The position numbers and the translations under genes are program-made. This document shows positions 53,044 to 64,000 of a stretch of 64,000 bases of DNA, in pieces. The DNA lies in assembly GCA_020633515.1 (NCBI GenBank), contig JACKDM010000007.1:1-64000 (forward strand). The letters are read 5' to 3'. How positions within the stretch are numbered: position 1 is the stretch's first letter; the number at the start of each line of letters is the position of its first letter. The notes under the pieces were generated by a model. That model saw nothing but the letters and a program-made list of their open reading frames with translations, ran no database searches and had not been told where the DNA came from. The DNA comes from Myxococcales bacterium (lineage in GTDB: Bacteria; Myxococcota; Bradymonadia; UBA7976; UBA1532).

Positions 53044-54684
53044 TCAGAAGCAGTCGGGCGCCGCCAGCTCCTCGCTCGGCTGCTCGGGGAACCACACGCC
53101 CTCCGCCGGCCCCTCGAAGACAAAAAGCCACGCGTCGGGCTGCGCGTCGCCGTTGGTGTCGACGACATACTCCGAGCCCGCGCTCTCGTCGATCGGGAGC
53201 TGGCCCATCAACAGCGCGTCGAGCGTCTCCTGCTCGACCCGGAAGTTGCGCGCGTCGCTGCGGCTGATCGCGGCGTTGAGCGTCACCGTGCCTGTGCTCA
53301 CCCGCGTCAGGCTGTCGTCGATCGTGAACTCGAGATCGAGCGTCATCCGCACCCGCAGCCGTTGATAGGCGCACTGCCCCGCGCCCGCGCCGCCGTTGTA
53401 CGGGATGAAGAGGTCGACCTTCTCCGGGATCGTCACCTTCGCCGTGCAGGTGTTGGTCGCGTAGTCACACTCCAGCGAGTTGCCCTCGGCCAGCGAGCCC
53501 GCGTAGGTCGGCAGCTCGTCGCTCTGCCGATAGCGCTTGAGGAAGTCGGTCGGCCCGCTCCCGATCGACTGCTCGCCGTCGCGCCGACCCTGCACGATCC
53601 AGTTCCGGTCGACGTCGAAGTACGCGATCAGGTTGAGCTGCTCGAAGCCGATCTGCGTCCGCACCAGCTCGGCGACCACCGGCGTGATCCCGGTGAGCTG
53701 CGGCTTGAGGTTGCTCAACGACTTGAGCCGGATCGCGCGGCCGATCGCGTCCGGCACGCACTGACCGCCCTCGCAGGAGCCCCAGCCGAACTGGCCGCCG
53801 CAGGCGTCGTTGTCATCCTCCACGCAGGCGACGCCGAAGCCGCCGCCCGGATCACCCACCGGCGGATCGATCGGCGGATCGACCGGCGGGTCCACCGGCG
53901 GGTCCACCGGCGGCTTGTCGACCGGCGCCGGCGGGGTCACCGGCGGCGGGGTCGCCGGGGGCGCGTCCTCGGTCGGCGGCGCGTCGTTGGACTTGCCATC
54001 GTTGCCCTCGGGCGTCTTCTGGACCGGCGGCCGGTTCGGCGGCGCGGGCGGGTTGAAGCCCGGCCCCACGCCCGAGGCGAGCCCGCCGATACTGCCCTCG
54101 GCGAGGCTCCCGATCTCACCGCTCTCCTCCGGCAGACCGAAGCCCGCGAAGTCGCGCTCGATCCCCGGCCGCCCGCCGGGCCGCGCCGCCCGCCCCTCGA
54201 CCACCTCGATCTCGCCCCCGCTCGGCGGGATCACCACCGAGTAGAGGACCTCCTCGACGCCGAGCACCACCACCGCGCCCTCGGTCTGCTCGCCCCGAAA
54301 CACCACGTAGCCCGTGCCCGAGCGCAGATCCTGGCTCGCCGCGCTGTCGACCGCGTCCACCCGCGTCGGCGACCGCACCTCGAAGACCTCGGCCTTCTCG
54401 TCGGCCTCCCACAGCTCCTCGGTGATCGCCGCGCCCACCCGCGTCACCTCGCGCCGGATCGTCCCGCTGTCGAGGTCGACCACCACCCGCACCGGCGCGT
54501 CGCGCATCACCGCCTCGGCCGAGGCGGCCATCATGAACGCCGCGAGCCGCTCCGCCTCGAGCCGGCACCGGCGCTCGTTCGACGGGAACAGCACCGTCAG
54601 CAGCACCGCGATCAGGATCCCCGCGATCGCGAGCACCACGAGGGTCTCGATGAGGGTCAACCCGCGCGCCAGTCGCCTTCGCAT
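53044..54684 (-). CDS. Pseudopilin (GspH-like) fused to a lipoprotein-type extracellular domain
   Basis: 546 aa chimera. Type IV prepilin leader RRRLARG followed by LTLIETLVVLAIAGILIAVL: cleavage after Gly8 and Glu at mature position 5 are canonical. Residues about 40-165 look like a GspH-type head. A Pro/Gly-rich linker (about 165-285, with PPVD repeats) then leads to the Cys motif ACVEDDNDACGG...CEGGQCVPD and a C-terminal domain (about 310-546; QLNLIAYFDVDRNWIVQGRR; AQPDAWLFVFEGPAEGVWF) like that of the neighbouring lipoprotein. Ordinary pseudopilins are 150-200 aa. The ATG at 54684 starts the pilin leader. No other pilus or T2SS genes are near. Confidence 0.82.
   Translation of the reverse strand: MRRRLARGLTLIETLVVLAIAGILIAVLLTVLFPSNERRCRLEAERLAAFMMAASAEAVMRDAPVRVVVDLDSGTIRREVTRVGAAITEELWEADEKAEVFEVRSPTRVDAVDSAASQDLRSGTGYVVFRGEQTEGAVVVLGVEEVLYSVVIPPSGGEIEVVEGRAARPGGRPGIERDFAGFGLPEESGEIGSLAEGSIGGLASGVGPGFNPPAPPNRPPVQKTPEGNDGKSNDAPPTEDAPPATPPPVTPPAPVDKPPVDPPVDPPVDPPIDPPVGDPGGGFGVACVEDDNDACGGQFGWGSCEGGQCVPDAIGRAIRLKSLSNLKPQLTGITPVVAELVRTQIGFEQLNLIAYFDVDRNWIVQGRRDGEQSIGSGPTDFLKRYRQSDELPTYAGSLAEGNSLECDYATNTCTAKVTIPEKVDLFIPYNGGAGAGQCAYQRLRVRMTLDLEFTIDDSLTRVSTGTVTLNAAISRSDARNFRVEQETLDALLMGQLPIDESAGSEYVVDTNGDAQPDAWLFVFEGPAEGVWFPEQPSEELAAPDCF
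53861..53913. repeat. 12-base tandem repeats encoding PPVD in the pilin-fusion linker
   Basis: Four tandem 12-base units and a partial fifth (GGCGGATCGATC, GGCGGATCGACC, GGCGGGTCCACC twice, GGCGG). In frame they encode PPVD/PPID. Copy number is likely to vary without frameshift. Confidence 0.75.
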
Positions 54685-54712
54685 CGCCTCACTCCAAATC
54701 GGGACTCGCCAG

Positions 54713-54718
54713 AGCATA
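54713..54718 (-). promoter_or_regulatory. Candidate -10 element (GC-TATGCT) for the pilin-fusion gene
   Basis: On the minus strand GCTATGCT about 30 bases upstream of the ATG at 54684. It matches the recurring GCTAnnnT pattern; no good -35 was found. Confidence 0.4.
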
Positions 54719-54838
54719 GCGCCGGGCACACGACACGCGCCAACCGGCGTCGACCGCGGCGCTGCGGCGACCGTGCACCGTTGCGGAGACCGTGCCAATC
54801 GGCCCCAGAGCGCGGGGCATTCCGCGACGCGCGCCCGA

Positions 54839-54867
54839 TTGCATCCGGGCGACGAGCGGGCTAGGCT
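54839..54867 (+). promoter_or_regulatory. Candidate promoter of feoAB
   Basis: TTGCAT (54839-54844), 17 bases, TAGGCT (54862-54867) preceded by GC. Transcription would start near 54874, inside the AT-rich dyad that follows. Confidence 0.45.
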
Positions 54868-54872
54868 CGCGC

Positions 54873-54894
54873 GAATTTGCAATTCAATTGGCAA
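54873..54894. promoter_or_regulatory. AT-rich dyad at the feoA start site, candidate metal-regulator operator
   Basis: GAATT-TGC-AATTC (54873-54885) is a perfect inverted repeat, overlapping TTTGCAATTCAATTGGCAA (54876-54894), an imperfect one. It overlaps the predicted transcription start of the ferrous-iron transport operon, as expected for a Fur-family operator. It is not a textbook E. coli Fur box. Confidence 0.5.
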
Positions 54895-54926
54895 CGTCCA
54901 CCCGCTCGCCCGACGGAATCGCCACG

Positions 54927-55154
54927 ATGACCCTCGCCGACCTCCGCCCCGGTCAGCGCGCCACGCTCGCCGCGATCGGCGGCGACCGCGCCTTCCGCCG
55001 CCGCCTCATGGAGCTCGGCTTCGTGCCCGGCACCGCCGTCGTGCTGCAGAAGGTCGCCCCGCTCGGCGACCCGCTCGAGTTCACCGTGCGCGGGTGCAGC
55101 GTCTCGATCCGCCGCCGCGAGGCGAGCGCCGTCACCGTCACCGCCGGCGCCTGA
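54927..55154 (+). CDS. feoA: Ferrous iron transport protein A
   Basis: 75 aa SH3-like FeoA that assists FeoB. Family pattern: TLADLRPGQRATL, FRRRLMELGFVPGTAVVLQKVAPLGDPLEFTVRGCSVSIRRREA. The chosen ATG opens the domain; upstream in-frame codons are non-homologous. It lies 21 bases before feoB on the same strand and follows an iron-type control region. Confidence 0.93.
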   Translation: MTLADLRPGQRATLAAIGGDRAFRRRLMELGFVPGTAVVLQKVAPLGDPLEFTVRGCSVSIRRREASAVTVTAGA

Positions 55155-55175
55155 AGCCGCGGGAGGATTGCGCCC

Positions 55176-57353
<2,178 letters not shown>

Positions 57354-57400
57354 GCGACACCCTCCTGACACGATCCGCTTCCGCTCGTCGGCGACCGTGC

Positions 57401-57406
57401 TAAGGT
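57401..57406 (+). promoter_or_regulatory. Candidate extended -10 (TGC-TAAGGT) of the OPT transporter operon
   Basis: TAAGGT preceded by TGC, about 20 bases before the strong AGGAGGGGAG ribosome-binding site. No good -35 at 17 bases, consistent with an extended -10 type. Confidence 0.4.
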
Positions 57407-57436
57407 GCGGCGCAGACCAGCGCCAGGAGGGGAGTC

Positions 57437-57468
57437 ATGGCAGCACGTCAGCCGCGGGGTGAGCATCG

Positions 57469-57472
<4 letters not shown>
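57437..57472 (+). CDS. Possible 11-codon leader ORF overlapping the OPT start
   Basis: ATG at 57437, 3 bases after AGGAGGGGAG (57425-57434), reads MAARQPRGEHR and stops at TGA 57470-57472. That stop overlaps the ATG of the OPT gene (57469-57471) as ATGA. This is the arrangement used for translational coupling, and the strong ribosome-binding site fits the leader better than the OPT start. No similarity can be judged for so short a peptide. Confidence 0.45.
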
Positions 57473-59301
<1,829 letters not shown>

Positions 59302-59304
59302 ACC

Positions 59305-59859
59305 ATGGGCATCATCGGATTCCTCGTCTTCGCCGTCGGGGTCGCGCTGACCGTCGTCGGCGGCGCCAAGGTGCCCGCGGAGGGCGCCGAGTGGCCCGAC
59401 ACGCTGCTGCTCGTCGGCGTCGGCATCGCCGTCGGCGTCGTCGGGCTCGTGCTGTGGCACCTCGACGAGCGCCGCAAGGCGCAGGCGATGGCGCGCGGTG
59501 AGCTCGGCGCCCGCGCTGACGCGGCGAAGCTCTTGCGCGAGGTGCAGGCGCCGCTCGACGCGCTCGCCGGCGAGCTCGAGCGCCTGAAGCCCGCCGAGAT
59601 CACCGCCCGCGTCGACGCGATCCTCGTCGGCTACGTGCTGCCGTTCGCCGAGGTGCGCCAGCAGCTCATCACCCGCTTCGGCATGCAGCGCGGCGCCGAG
59701 ATCCTCGTCACCGTCGCGTTCGGTGAGCGCCTGCTCAACCGCGTCTGGTCGGCGGCCGGCGACGAGCACGTCGTCGAGGCGCGCAACAGCTTCCCCGAGG
59801 CCTATCACGCCTTCAAAGAGGCGCTCGCCCAGCTCGACCGCGCGCTCGCCGCCGGTTGA
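59305..59859 (+). CDS. Small membrane protein encoded with the OPT transporter
   Basis: 184 aa, no family recognised. Two N-terminal TM helices (about 3-19 and 33-52) are followed by a charged helical cytosolic part (about 55-184; KLLREVQAPLDALAGELERL; LVTVAFGERLLNRVWSAAGDE). It starts 3 bases after the OPT stop, so it is co-translated and may be a subunit or regulator of that carrier (inference). Confidence 0.8.
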   Translation: MGIIGFLVFAVGVALTVVGGAKVPAEGAEWPDTLLLVGVGIAVGVVGLVLWHLDERRKAQAMARGELGARADAAKLLREVQAPLDALAGELERLKPAEITARVDAILVGYVLPFAEVRQQLITRFGMQRGAEILVTVAFGERLLNRVWSAAGDEHVVEARNSFPEAYHAFKEALAQLDRALAAG

Positions 59860-59909
59860 TCCTCGCCCGCAATGGCGCCCGGCGCCGCTCCACCCTCATC
59901 GGAGAGTCC

Positions 59910-62051
59910 ATGCGCTTCGCACCTGCTCTGCTGTGCTTCGCCGCGCTGCTCGCGGCGTGTGACGACGATACGACCGAGGCGCCGCCGCCCGACGCGCGCC
60001 TCCCCGACGCGGCGGTCGACGGGGCGAGGCCCGACGCCGATCGCGACGCGGCGCCGCCGGCCGACGCCGCGCCCGACGCGACGCCCGACGCGGTCGTCGA
60101 CGCCGCCGTGCCCGACGCGGCGCCCTGCGACGAGCCGCCGGCCTGCGAAGACCGCGAGCGCCTCGTCGGCTGCGCGTGTTACCCGGTCGTCGACCGCCGC
60201 TGCCTCGGCGACGCCGACTGCCGCCCCGGCGAGCGCTGCGAGGGCGTCATGGGCAGCGCGACCCGGGTGTGCATGTTCACCCCGCCGCCGCTGCGCGCCT
60301 GCCCCGGCCCCGACTGCGCCGCCGACGACGATCCGGTGCTCTACGCCGGCGCCGCCAGCCGCGTCGTCACCCCCGACGGCTTCGAAACCCCGACGCCCGC
60401 CGGGCTCGACGGCAGCCACCTCAACTTCGCGCCGCCGTTCACCCCCGGCCTGTGGAACGACTGCGGCCGCGACGGGCTGTGCCCCGGCGACGACGGCTAC
60501 GTCGCGCCCGACGAGGGCGAGGGCGACGGCGAGATGCAGGGCATGTGGCTCGCCGGCTTCAGCACCGGCCGCCCCGCGCAGTACTGCCCCGAAGAGCTGA
60601 TCGGCTGCGATCGGCCGGAGTGCTGCGTCTCGAAGTTCGCCCACGACGACCTCAAGGTGCAGATCGCGGTCGTGCGGCAGCGCGGGGTCACCGTCGCCTT
60701 CGCCGCGCTCGACGCGGTCGGCTACTTCCACACCGACATCGACCGGATCCGGGCTCGCGTCGAGCCGATGGGGATCGATCTGCTCGTGATGGGCGCGAGC
60801 CACGACCACGAGGCGCCCGACACGGCGGGGCAGTGGGGGCCGGGCGACGGCGTCCCGGTGCGGACCGGGCGCGAGGCGGCGTTCATGGACAAGATCGAGG
60901 AGCAGACCGTCGCCGGGATCGAAGAGGCGCTCGCGGCGATGGTGCCGGCGACGGTGCGGGCGGGCGTCGTCGACACCGGCGTGGACGGGCTCGCGATCAG
61001 CGATAGCCGCACGCCCTACATCTTCAACGACGACCTGCCGATCGTGCACCTCGCGGCGGTCGAGGACGGGCGCAGCATCGCGACCGTGATCAGCTTCGGC
61101 AATCACGCCGAGGTGCTGTGGTCGGACAACCCGTACATCACCGCCGACTACTTCCACTTCACCCGCAAGTACGTCGCCGAGGGGCTCGCCGGGGTGACGG
61201 CGGTCGACGGCGCCGACAAGCCCGCGCTCGAAGGCACCGACGGGGTGGTGGTGATGTTCGCCGGCAGCGTCGGCGGGCTGATCAACCCCGGCCAGGGCGG
61301 CGCGAAGGACTACGCGGGCGTCGAGTACCCCGAGGAGACCTTCGCGACCGCCGACGCGGTGGGGCAGACGCTCGCGAGCCACGTGCTCGCCGGGCTCGCC
61401 GACGGGCGGGTCGCGCCGGTCGAGACCGACGGGCTGCGCTTCGCGACCCGGCAGTTCCTCGTGCCGGTGCAGAACCAGACCTTCCGCCTCGCCGCGGTCT
61501 CGCTCGACCTCATCCAGCGCGACGTCTACAACGTCGCGCTCCTCGGCGGGCGCATGGTGCCCGGCGACCCCTACGTGCTCTCGCAGGTCGCGGCGGTGCG
61601 GCTCGGGCCGATCACGTTCTTCACCGCGCCGGGCGAGGTCTTCCCCGAGACGCTCGTGGGCGGGCTGCCGGGGCGCAACCGGGCGCGCACGCCGGTGATC
61701 GGCGACGTCTCGCGGCACCGCGTCGACTACATCTGCGGCGCCGACGGGCTCCCGGTCGAGGGCGGCGACCAGCCGTGCATCGTCAAGCCCGACGCCGAGA
61801 ACCCGCCCGACTGGGCCGCCGCGCCCGAGGGGCCGGTCGTCTACGAGCTCATCCCCGGCGAGGTCCCGTTCTTCATCGGGCTCGGCATGGACTTCCTCGG
61901 CTACATGGTCCCCGACTACGACTTCGAGGCCTCGCCGCTGCCGTTCACCGAGGCGCCGGGCGACCACTACGAAGAGACCAACAGCATCGGCGGCACGATC
62001 AGCGGGCTGTGGCGCACCCACCTCGAAGAGGCCCTCGACGCGCTGCGCTGA
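59910..62051 (+). CDS. Lipoprotein resembling neutral/alkaline ceramidase N-terminal domain
   Basis: 713 aa. Lipoprotein signal (lipobox LLAAC), a long PDA-rich acidic stalk (about 25-85, PDAAVPDAAP-type), a Cys-rich knot (CEDRERLVGCACYPVVDRRC...CRPGERC), then a large enzyme-like domain (about 145-713). That part opens with LYAGAASRVVTPDGFETP and contains ASHDHEAPDTAGQWGPGD, FGNHAEVLWSDNP and GDVSRHRVDYICGADG, in the order of neutral ceramidase-like proteins where His residues bind zinc. A lipid-amidase role is therefore possible. The internal ATG at 59910 gives the signal peptide, with GGAGAG upstream. Confidence 0.78.
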   Translation: MRFAPALLCFAALLAACDDDTTEAPPPDARLPDAAVDGARPDADRDAAPPADAAPDATPDAVVDAAVPDAAPCDEPPACEDRERLVGCACYPVVDRRCLGDADCRPGERCEGVMGSATRVCMFTPPPLRACPGPDCAADDDPVLYAGAASRVVTPDGFETPTPAGLDGSHLNFAPPFTPGLWNDCGRDGLCPGDDGYVAPDEGEGDGEMQGMWLAGFSTGRPAQYCPEELIGCDRPECCVSKFAHDDLKVQIAVVRQRGVTVAFAALDAVGYFHTDIDRIRARVEPMGIDLLVMGASHDHEAPDTAGQWGPGDGVPVRTGREAAFMDKIEEQTVAGIEEALAAMVPATVRAGVVDTGVDGLAISDSRTPYIFNDDLPIVHLAAVEDGRSIATVISFGNHAEVLWSDNPYITADYFHFTRKYVAEGLAGVTAVDGADKPALEGTDGVVVMFAGSVGGLINPGQGGAKDYAGVEYPEETFATADAVGQTLASHVLAGLADGRVAPVETDGLRFATRQFLVPVQNQTFRLAAVSLDLIQRDVYNVALLGGRMVPGDPYVLSQVAAVRLGPITFFTAPGEVFPETLVGGLPGRNRARTPVIGDVSRHRVDYICGADGLPVEGGDQPCIVKPDAENPPDWAAAPEGPVVYELIPGEVPFFIGLGMDFLGYMVPDYDFEASPLPFTEAPGDHYEETNSIGGTISGLWRTHLEEALDALR

Positions 62052-62136
62052 GCGCGGCGCGACACCGAGTTGTTGCTGGTCTCCGGCGCGGGCATCGGGC
62101 AAAGGGTGGCGCCGTCCACCGACGAGGAGCTCGCTG

Positions 62137-62973
62137 ATGTCACCGCGCCTCACCCGGCTGTTGCCGTTCCCGCTCGCGCTCGTGCTGTGCGCGGGCTGCC
62201 TCGAAGACGACCCCGAGGCCACCGCCGACGCCGGCGGGATGGGGGGCGAGGGCGGCGGCGGTGAGGGGGGCGAGGGCGGCGGCGGTGAGGGCGGCGAGGG
62301 CGGCGTCGGCGGGATGGGCGGCACTGGCGGCATGGGGGGCGCTGGCGGCATGGGCGGCGCCGGCGGCATGGGCGGCGCGCTCGACTGCGACGCGGTCTGC
62401 GCCGGCTACGCAGCCTGCGCCGACACCCAGGTGATCATCGACGACTGCAACGACTGCGCGGACATCGCCGAGGCGATGGCGGCCGGATCGACCGCGATCC
62501 TCGACCGCGCCGCCGCCGTCTGCGCCGAGGCCGTGCGCACCGGCGACTGCCGCGCCTACGCGCTCTGCCTCACCGACGACGACGGCCACAACGCCTCGGC
62601 CTGGGGCGGCGTCACGGTGCAGATCGGCGGCGCGCTCGACGCCGAGGTGATCGAGCTGACCGTCGCCGACGCCTGGGCGGTCGTCGGCGCCAAGAGCGAC
62701 GGCGCGCCGGGTGACGTCGAGGTCTACTTCGAGGCGGAGGACGGCTTCCACGGGCTCGAGTTCGACGATCTCGCCGTCGTCATCGACGCGGCGCCGGTCG
62801 ACGTCGCCGATCACCCGATCACCTGGTATCGCCCCGGCGTCGCCGCGCCGATCGAGCTCGCCGAGGGCACCGTCGAGGTCGCGGCGTTCGCGCTCGACGG
62901 CGCCTTCGACTTCACCGCCCGCGTCGCCGGTGAGACGCTCACCGTGCGCCTCAGCGGCGCGTTCACCGAGTGA
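62137..62973 (+). CDS. Lipoprotein with Gly-rich stalk
   Basis: 278 aa, function unknown. Signal with lipobox LCAGC, a 50-residue stalk of GGEGG/GGMGGAGGM repeats (about 30-80), a Cys-rich segment (CDAVCAGYAACADTQVIIDDC...CADIAE), and a beta-rich C-terminal domain (about 150-278). ATG with GAGGAGC upstream. Its 3' end overlaps the convergent lipoprotein gene by 11 bases. The stalk repeats probably hold the domain away from the membrane. Confidence 0.82.
   Translation: MSPRLTRLLPFPLALVLCAGCLEDDPEATADAGGMGGEGGGGEGGEGGGGEGGEGGVGGMGGTGGMGGAGGMGGAGGMGGALDCDAVCAGYAACADTQVIIDDCNDCADIAEAMAAGSTAILDRAAAVCAEAVRTGDCRAYALCLTDDDGHNASAWGGVTVQIGGALDAEVIELTVADAWAVVGAKSDGAPGDVEVYFEAEDGFHGLEFDDLAVVIDAAPVDVADHPITWYRPGVAAPIELAEGTVEVAAFALDGAFDFTARVAGETLTVRLSGAFTE
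62236..62375. repeat. Gly-coding repeats (GGEGG, GGMGGAGGM) in the lipoprotein stalk
   Basis: Two short arrays: GGCGAGGGCGGCGGCGGTGA-type units (62236-62310), then GGCGCTGGCGGCATGGGC-type 18-base units (62320-62375). All are in frame and encode the Gly-rich stalk. Copy number change would only alter stalk length. Confidence 0.7.
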
Positions 62974-63757
62974 CGCTCACCACCGCCGCGCCCTCGCCTC
63001 CGCCCGTCGCCGGCCGCGCCGCGATCAGCGCCCGCAGCTTCGCGTCGACCTGCCGCCCGAGCCGATCGGTCGCCTTGTCGAGCAGCCGCTCCTGCAGCTT
63101 CCGCGCGGTCCGATCGGTGTGCCAGATGGTCGCGTCCTCCTCGCCGTCGATCCGCTCGAAGACGGTGAAGAGCAGCGTCCCGCTCTTGACGTCGAAGAGG
63201 GTCGCCTCGAGCACGCCGGCGGTCTCGAAGGTCTCGGCCGGCACGACGAGCCCGCCGACGAGGGTCAGCCACGCCCAGCCCCAGGCGTTGGTGTACTGCC
63301 GCTCGACGAAGCGGTGCCGGTAGAGCAGCAGGTACTCGGCCCGGTAGCGGGTCGCGAGCTCGCGCAGCCCGGCGATGCTGCTCGTCGAGGGCCAGTCGGT
63401 GCTGATCTCGGAGACGACCTCGAAGAAGCCGGCGTCGGCGAGCGCCTGCGCGACGCGGCCGGTGACGGTGGTGAGCGGGATCGCCTCGTCGGGCTCGTAG
63501 CGGTCGACGACCGGCACCACGCCGATGCGGGCGTCGGCCTCGAGGAAGACCGGCGCGCGCAGGATCTCGCGGATCCGGTCTTCGGAGAGGTCGCCGACGC
63601 GGTCGCGGCTGAAGTGGTTCTCGACGAGCGGGGCGGGCGCGGCGGTGGGGGCGGCGAGCGCGAGGGGCTGCATCTCGGGGCGCATCGGCGCGGCGGCGCC
63701 GCAGCCGGCGGCGGTGAGGGCGGCGAGCGCGAGCAGGGGCAGGGCAGGGGACTTCAT
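62963..63757 (-). CDS. Predicted lipoprotein of unknown function
   Basis: 264 aa. Lipoprotein signal with lipobox AAGC (about Cys19), then a mixed alpha/beta domain (about 50-255): RIGVVPVVDRYEPDEAIPLT, YRAEYLLLYRHRFVERQ, TAGVLEATLFDVKSGTLLFTVFERIDG and TDRTARKLQERLLDKA. The pattern of Tyr-Leu-Leu strands and a closing amphipathic helix is that of periplasmic lipoproteins acting in envelope assembly; a specific family was not recognised. ATG start. Confidence 0.8.
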   Translation of the reverse strand: MKSPALPLLALAALTAAGCGAAAPMRPEMQPLALAAPTAAPAPLVENHFSRDRVGDLSEDRIREILRAPVFLEADARIGVVPVVDRYEPDEAIPLTTVTGRVAQALADAGFFEVVSEISTDWPSTSSIAGLRELATRYRAEYLLLYRHRFVERQYTNAWGWAWLTLVGGLVVPAETFETAGVLEATLFDVKSGTLLFTVFERIDGEEDATIWHTDRTARKLQERLLDKATDRLGRQVDAKLRALIAARPATGGGEGAAVVSVTR

Positions 63758-63941
63758 GGCGGGCCTCCATCGTGGATGACCCGAGGATGCCGCGGCCGCG
63801 CCGGGCGTGGGTCACCCGGGCATCACCGCGCCGTCATGGTTTCATCATGGCGAGAGTTCGCGTCGGCGGTGGCGGCGTGGCATCACAGTCGCGGGCGGTC
63901 GGCCGCCCGTCGACTTCGATGCGGATCAGGGGGGAACCACG

Positions 63942-64000
63942 ATGCGGACGATGCAGCTCTACACGATCGCGCTCGCCCTCACCGTCGGCTGCGTGCCCGG
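63942..64000 (+). CDS. Start of a lipoprotein gene cut by the window edge
   Basis: ATG with CAGGGGGGAA upstream opens MRTMQLYTIALALTVGCVP, a lipoprotein signal with lipobox TVGC, and continues past the window end. Nothing can be said of the mature protein. Confidence 0.55.
   Translation, partial: MRTMQLYTIALALTVGCVP

Noticed and set aside
53861..53913. Regular 12-base repeats as a CRISPR-like array
   Set aside because: Units are in frame, without spacers, and encode PPVD in a linker.
62236..62375. Gly-coding repeats as a regulatory repeat array
   Set aside because: All units are in frame within a lipoprotein stalk.

Overview
The window is a very GC-rich bacterial chromosome segment (roughly 70 % GC by eye, with strong G/C at third codon positions). 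It holds about 46 protein genes, one partial gene at the right edge and one tRNA. The gene style points to a Myxococcota-type lineage (old 'Deltaproteobacteria'). Signs of this are many lipoproteins with Asp/Ala-, Pro- or Gly-rich linkers and small CxxD...C knots, Ser/Thr kinases with an N-terminal zinc ribbon and C-terminal PEGA domains, an FHA-GAF-sigma54 activator, a TPR-DUF4388 protein, an AgmX/PglI-type protein, and TPR proteins ending in membrane helices. MenB implies menaquinone. No phage, IS element, plasmid gene or CRISPR array was seen. The placement is inferred; no marker gene was searched.

Layout. 52-6499 (minus): a complete operon tetR - tolC-like - membrane fusion lipoprotein - RND pump, divergent from hflX (6743-8425), with a long AT-rich dyad between them. 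8558-12660: a small secreted protein, a DegT/StrS aminotransferase, a convergent TPR-sulfotransferase, and menB. 12676-15685 (minus): a hybrid histidine kinase followed by a STAS-AhpD fusion. 15819-20113: a lipoprotein, then a three-gene operon of a DUF1588-like secreted protein, a lipoprotein and a Tat-exported DUF1501 protein. 20242-25750: S41 protease, AgmX-like protein, GNAT enzyme and two small envelope genes. 25775-32867: FHA-sigma54 activator, darP/yjgA, a TPR protein, a frameshifted Ser/Thr kinase and a TPR-DUF4388 protein.

32997-36355 (minus) is a compact phenolic-lipid-type locus: acyl carrier protein, type III polyketide synthase and fatty acyl-AMP ligase. The likely logic is that the ligase activates a fatty acid and loads the ACP, and the synthase extends it. 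The ACP gene has a sigma54-like promoter candidate. 36514-38935 holds two genes with no recognised function. 39098-42519 is the central-metabolism operon gap-pgk-tpiA-secG, followed by a convergent tRNA-Leu(GAG). The secG 3' end is a repeat array whose frame slips.

43261-51253 carries a predicted pseudokinase, a TPR-PEGA protein and a 1,305-residue FG-GAP lipoprotein. 51260-54684 (minus) has an FKBP-type isomerase, a lipoprotein, and a pseudopilin fused to a domain resembling that neighbouring lipoprotein. 54927-57353 is feoAB. 57469-59859 is an OPT-family transporter with a small membrane partner, preceded by a possible 11-codon leader ORF. 59910 to the end holds a ceramidase-like lipoprotein, two other lipoproteins and the start of another.

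The most promising items are the FAAL/ACP/type III PKS set, the pilin-lipoprotein chimera, the STAS-AhpD fusion, the HAN-motif pseudokinase, and a recurring GCTAnnnT -10-like signature ahead of many genes.
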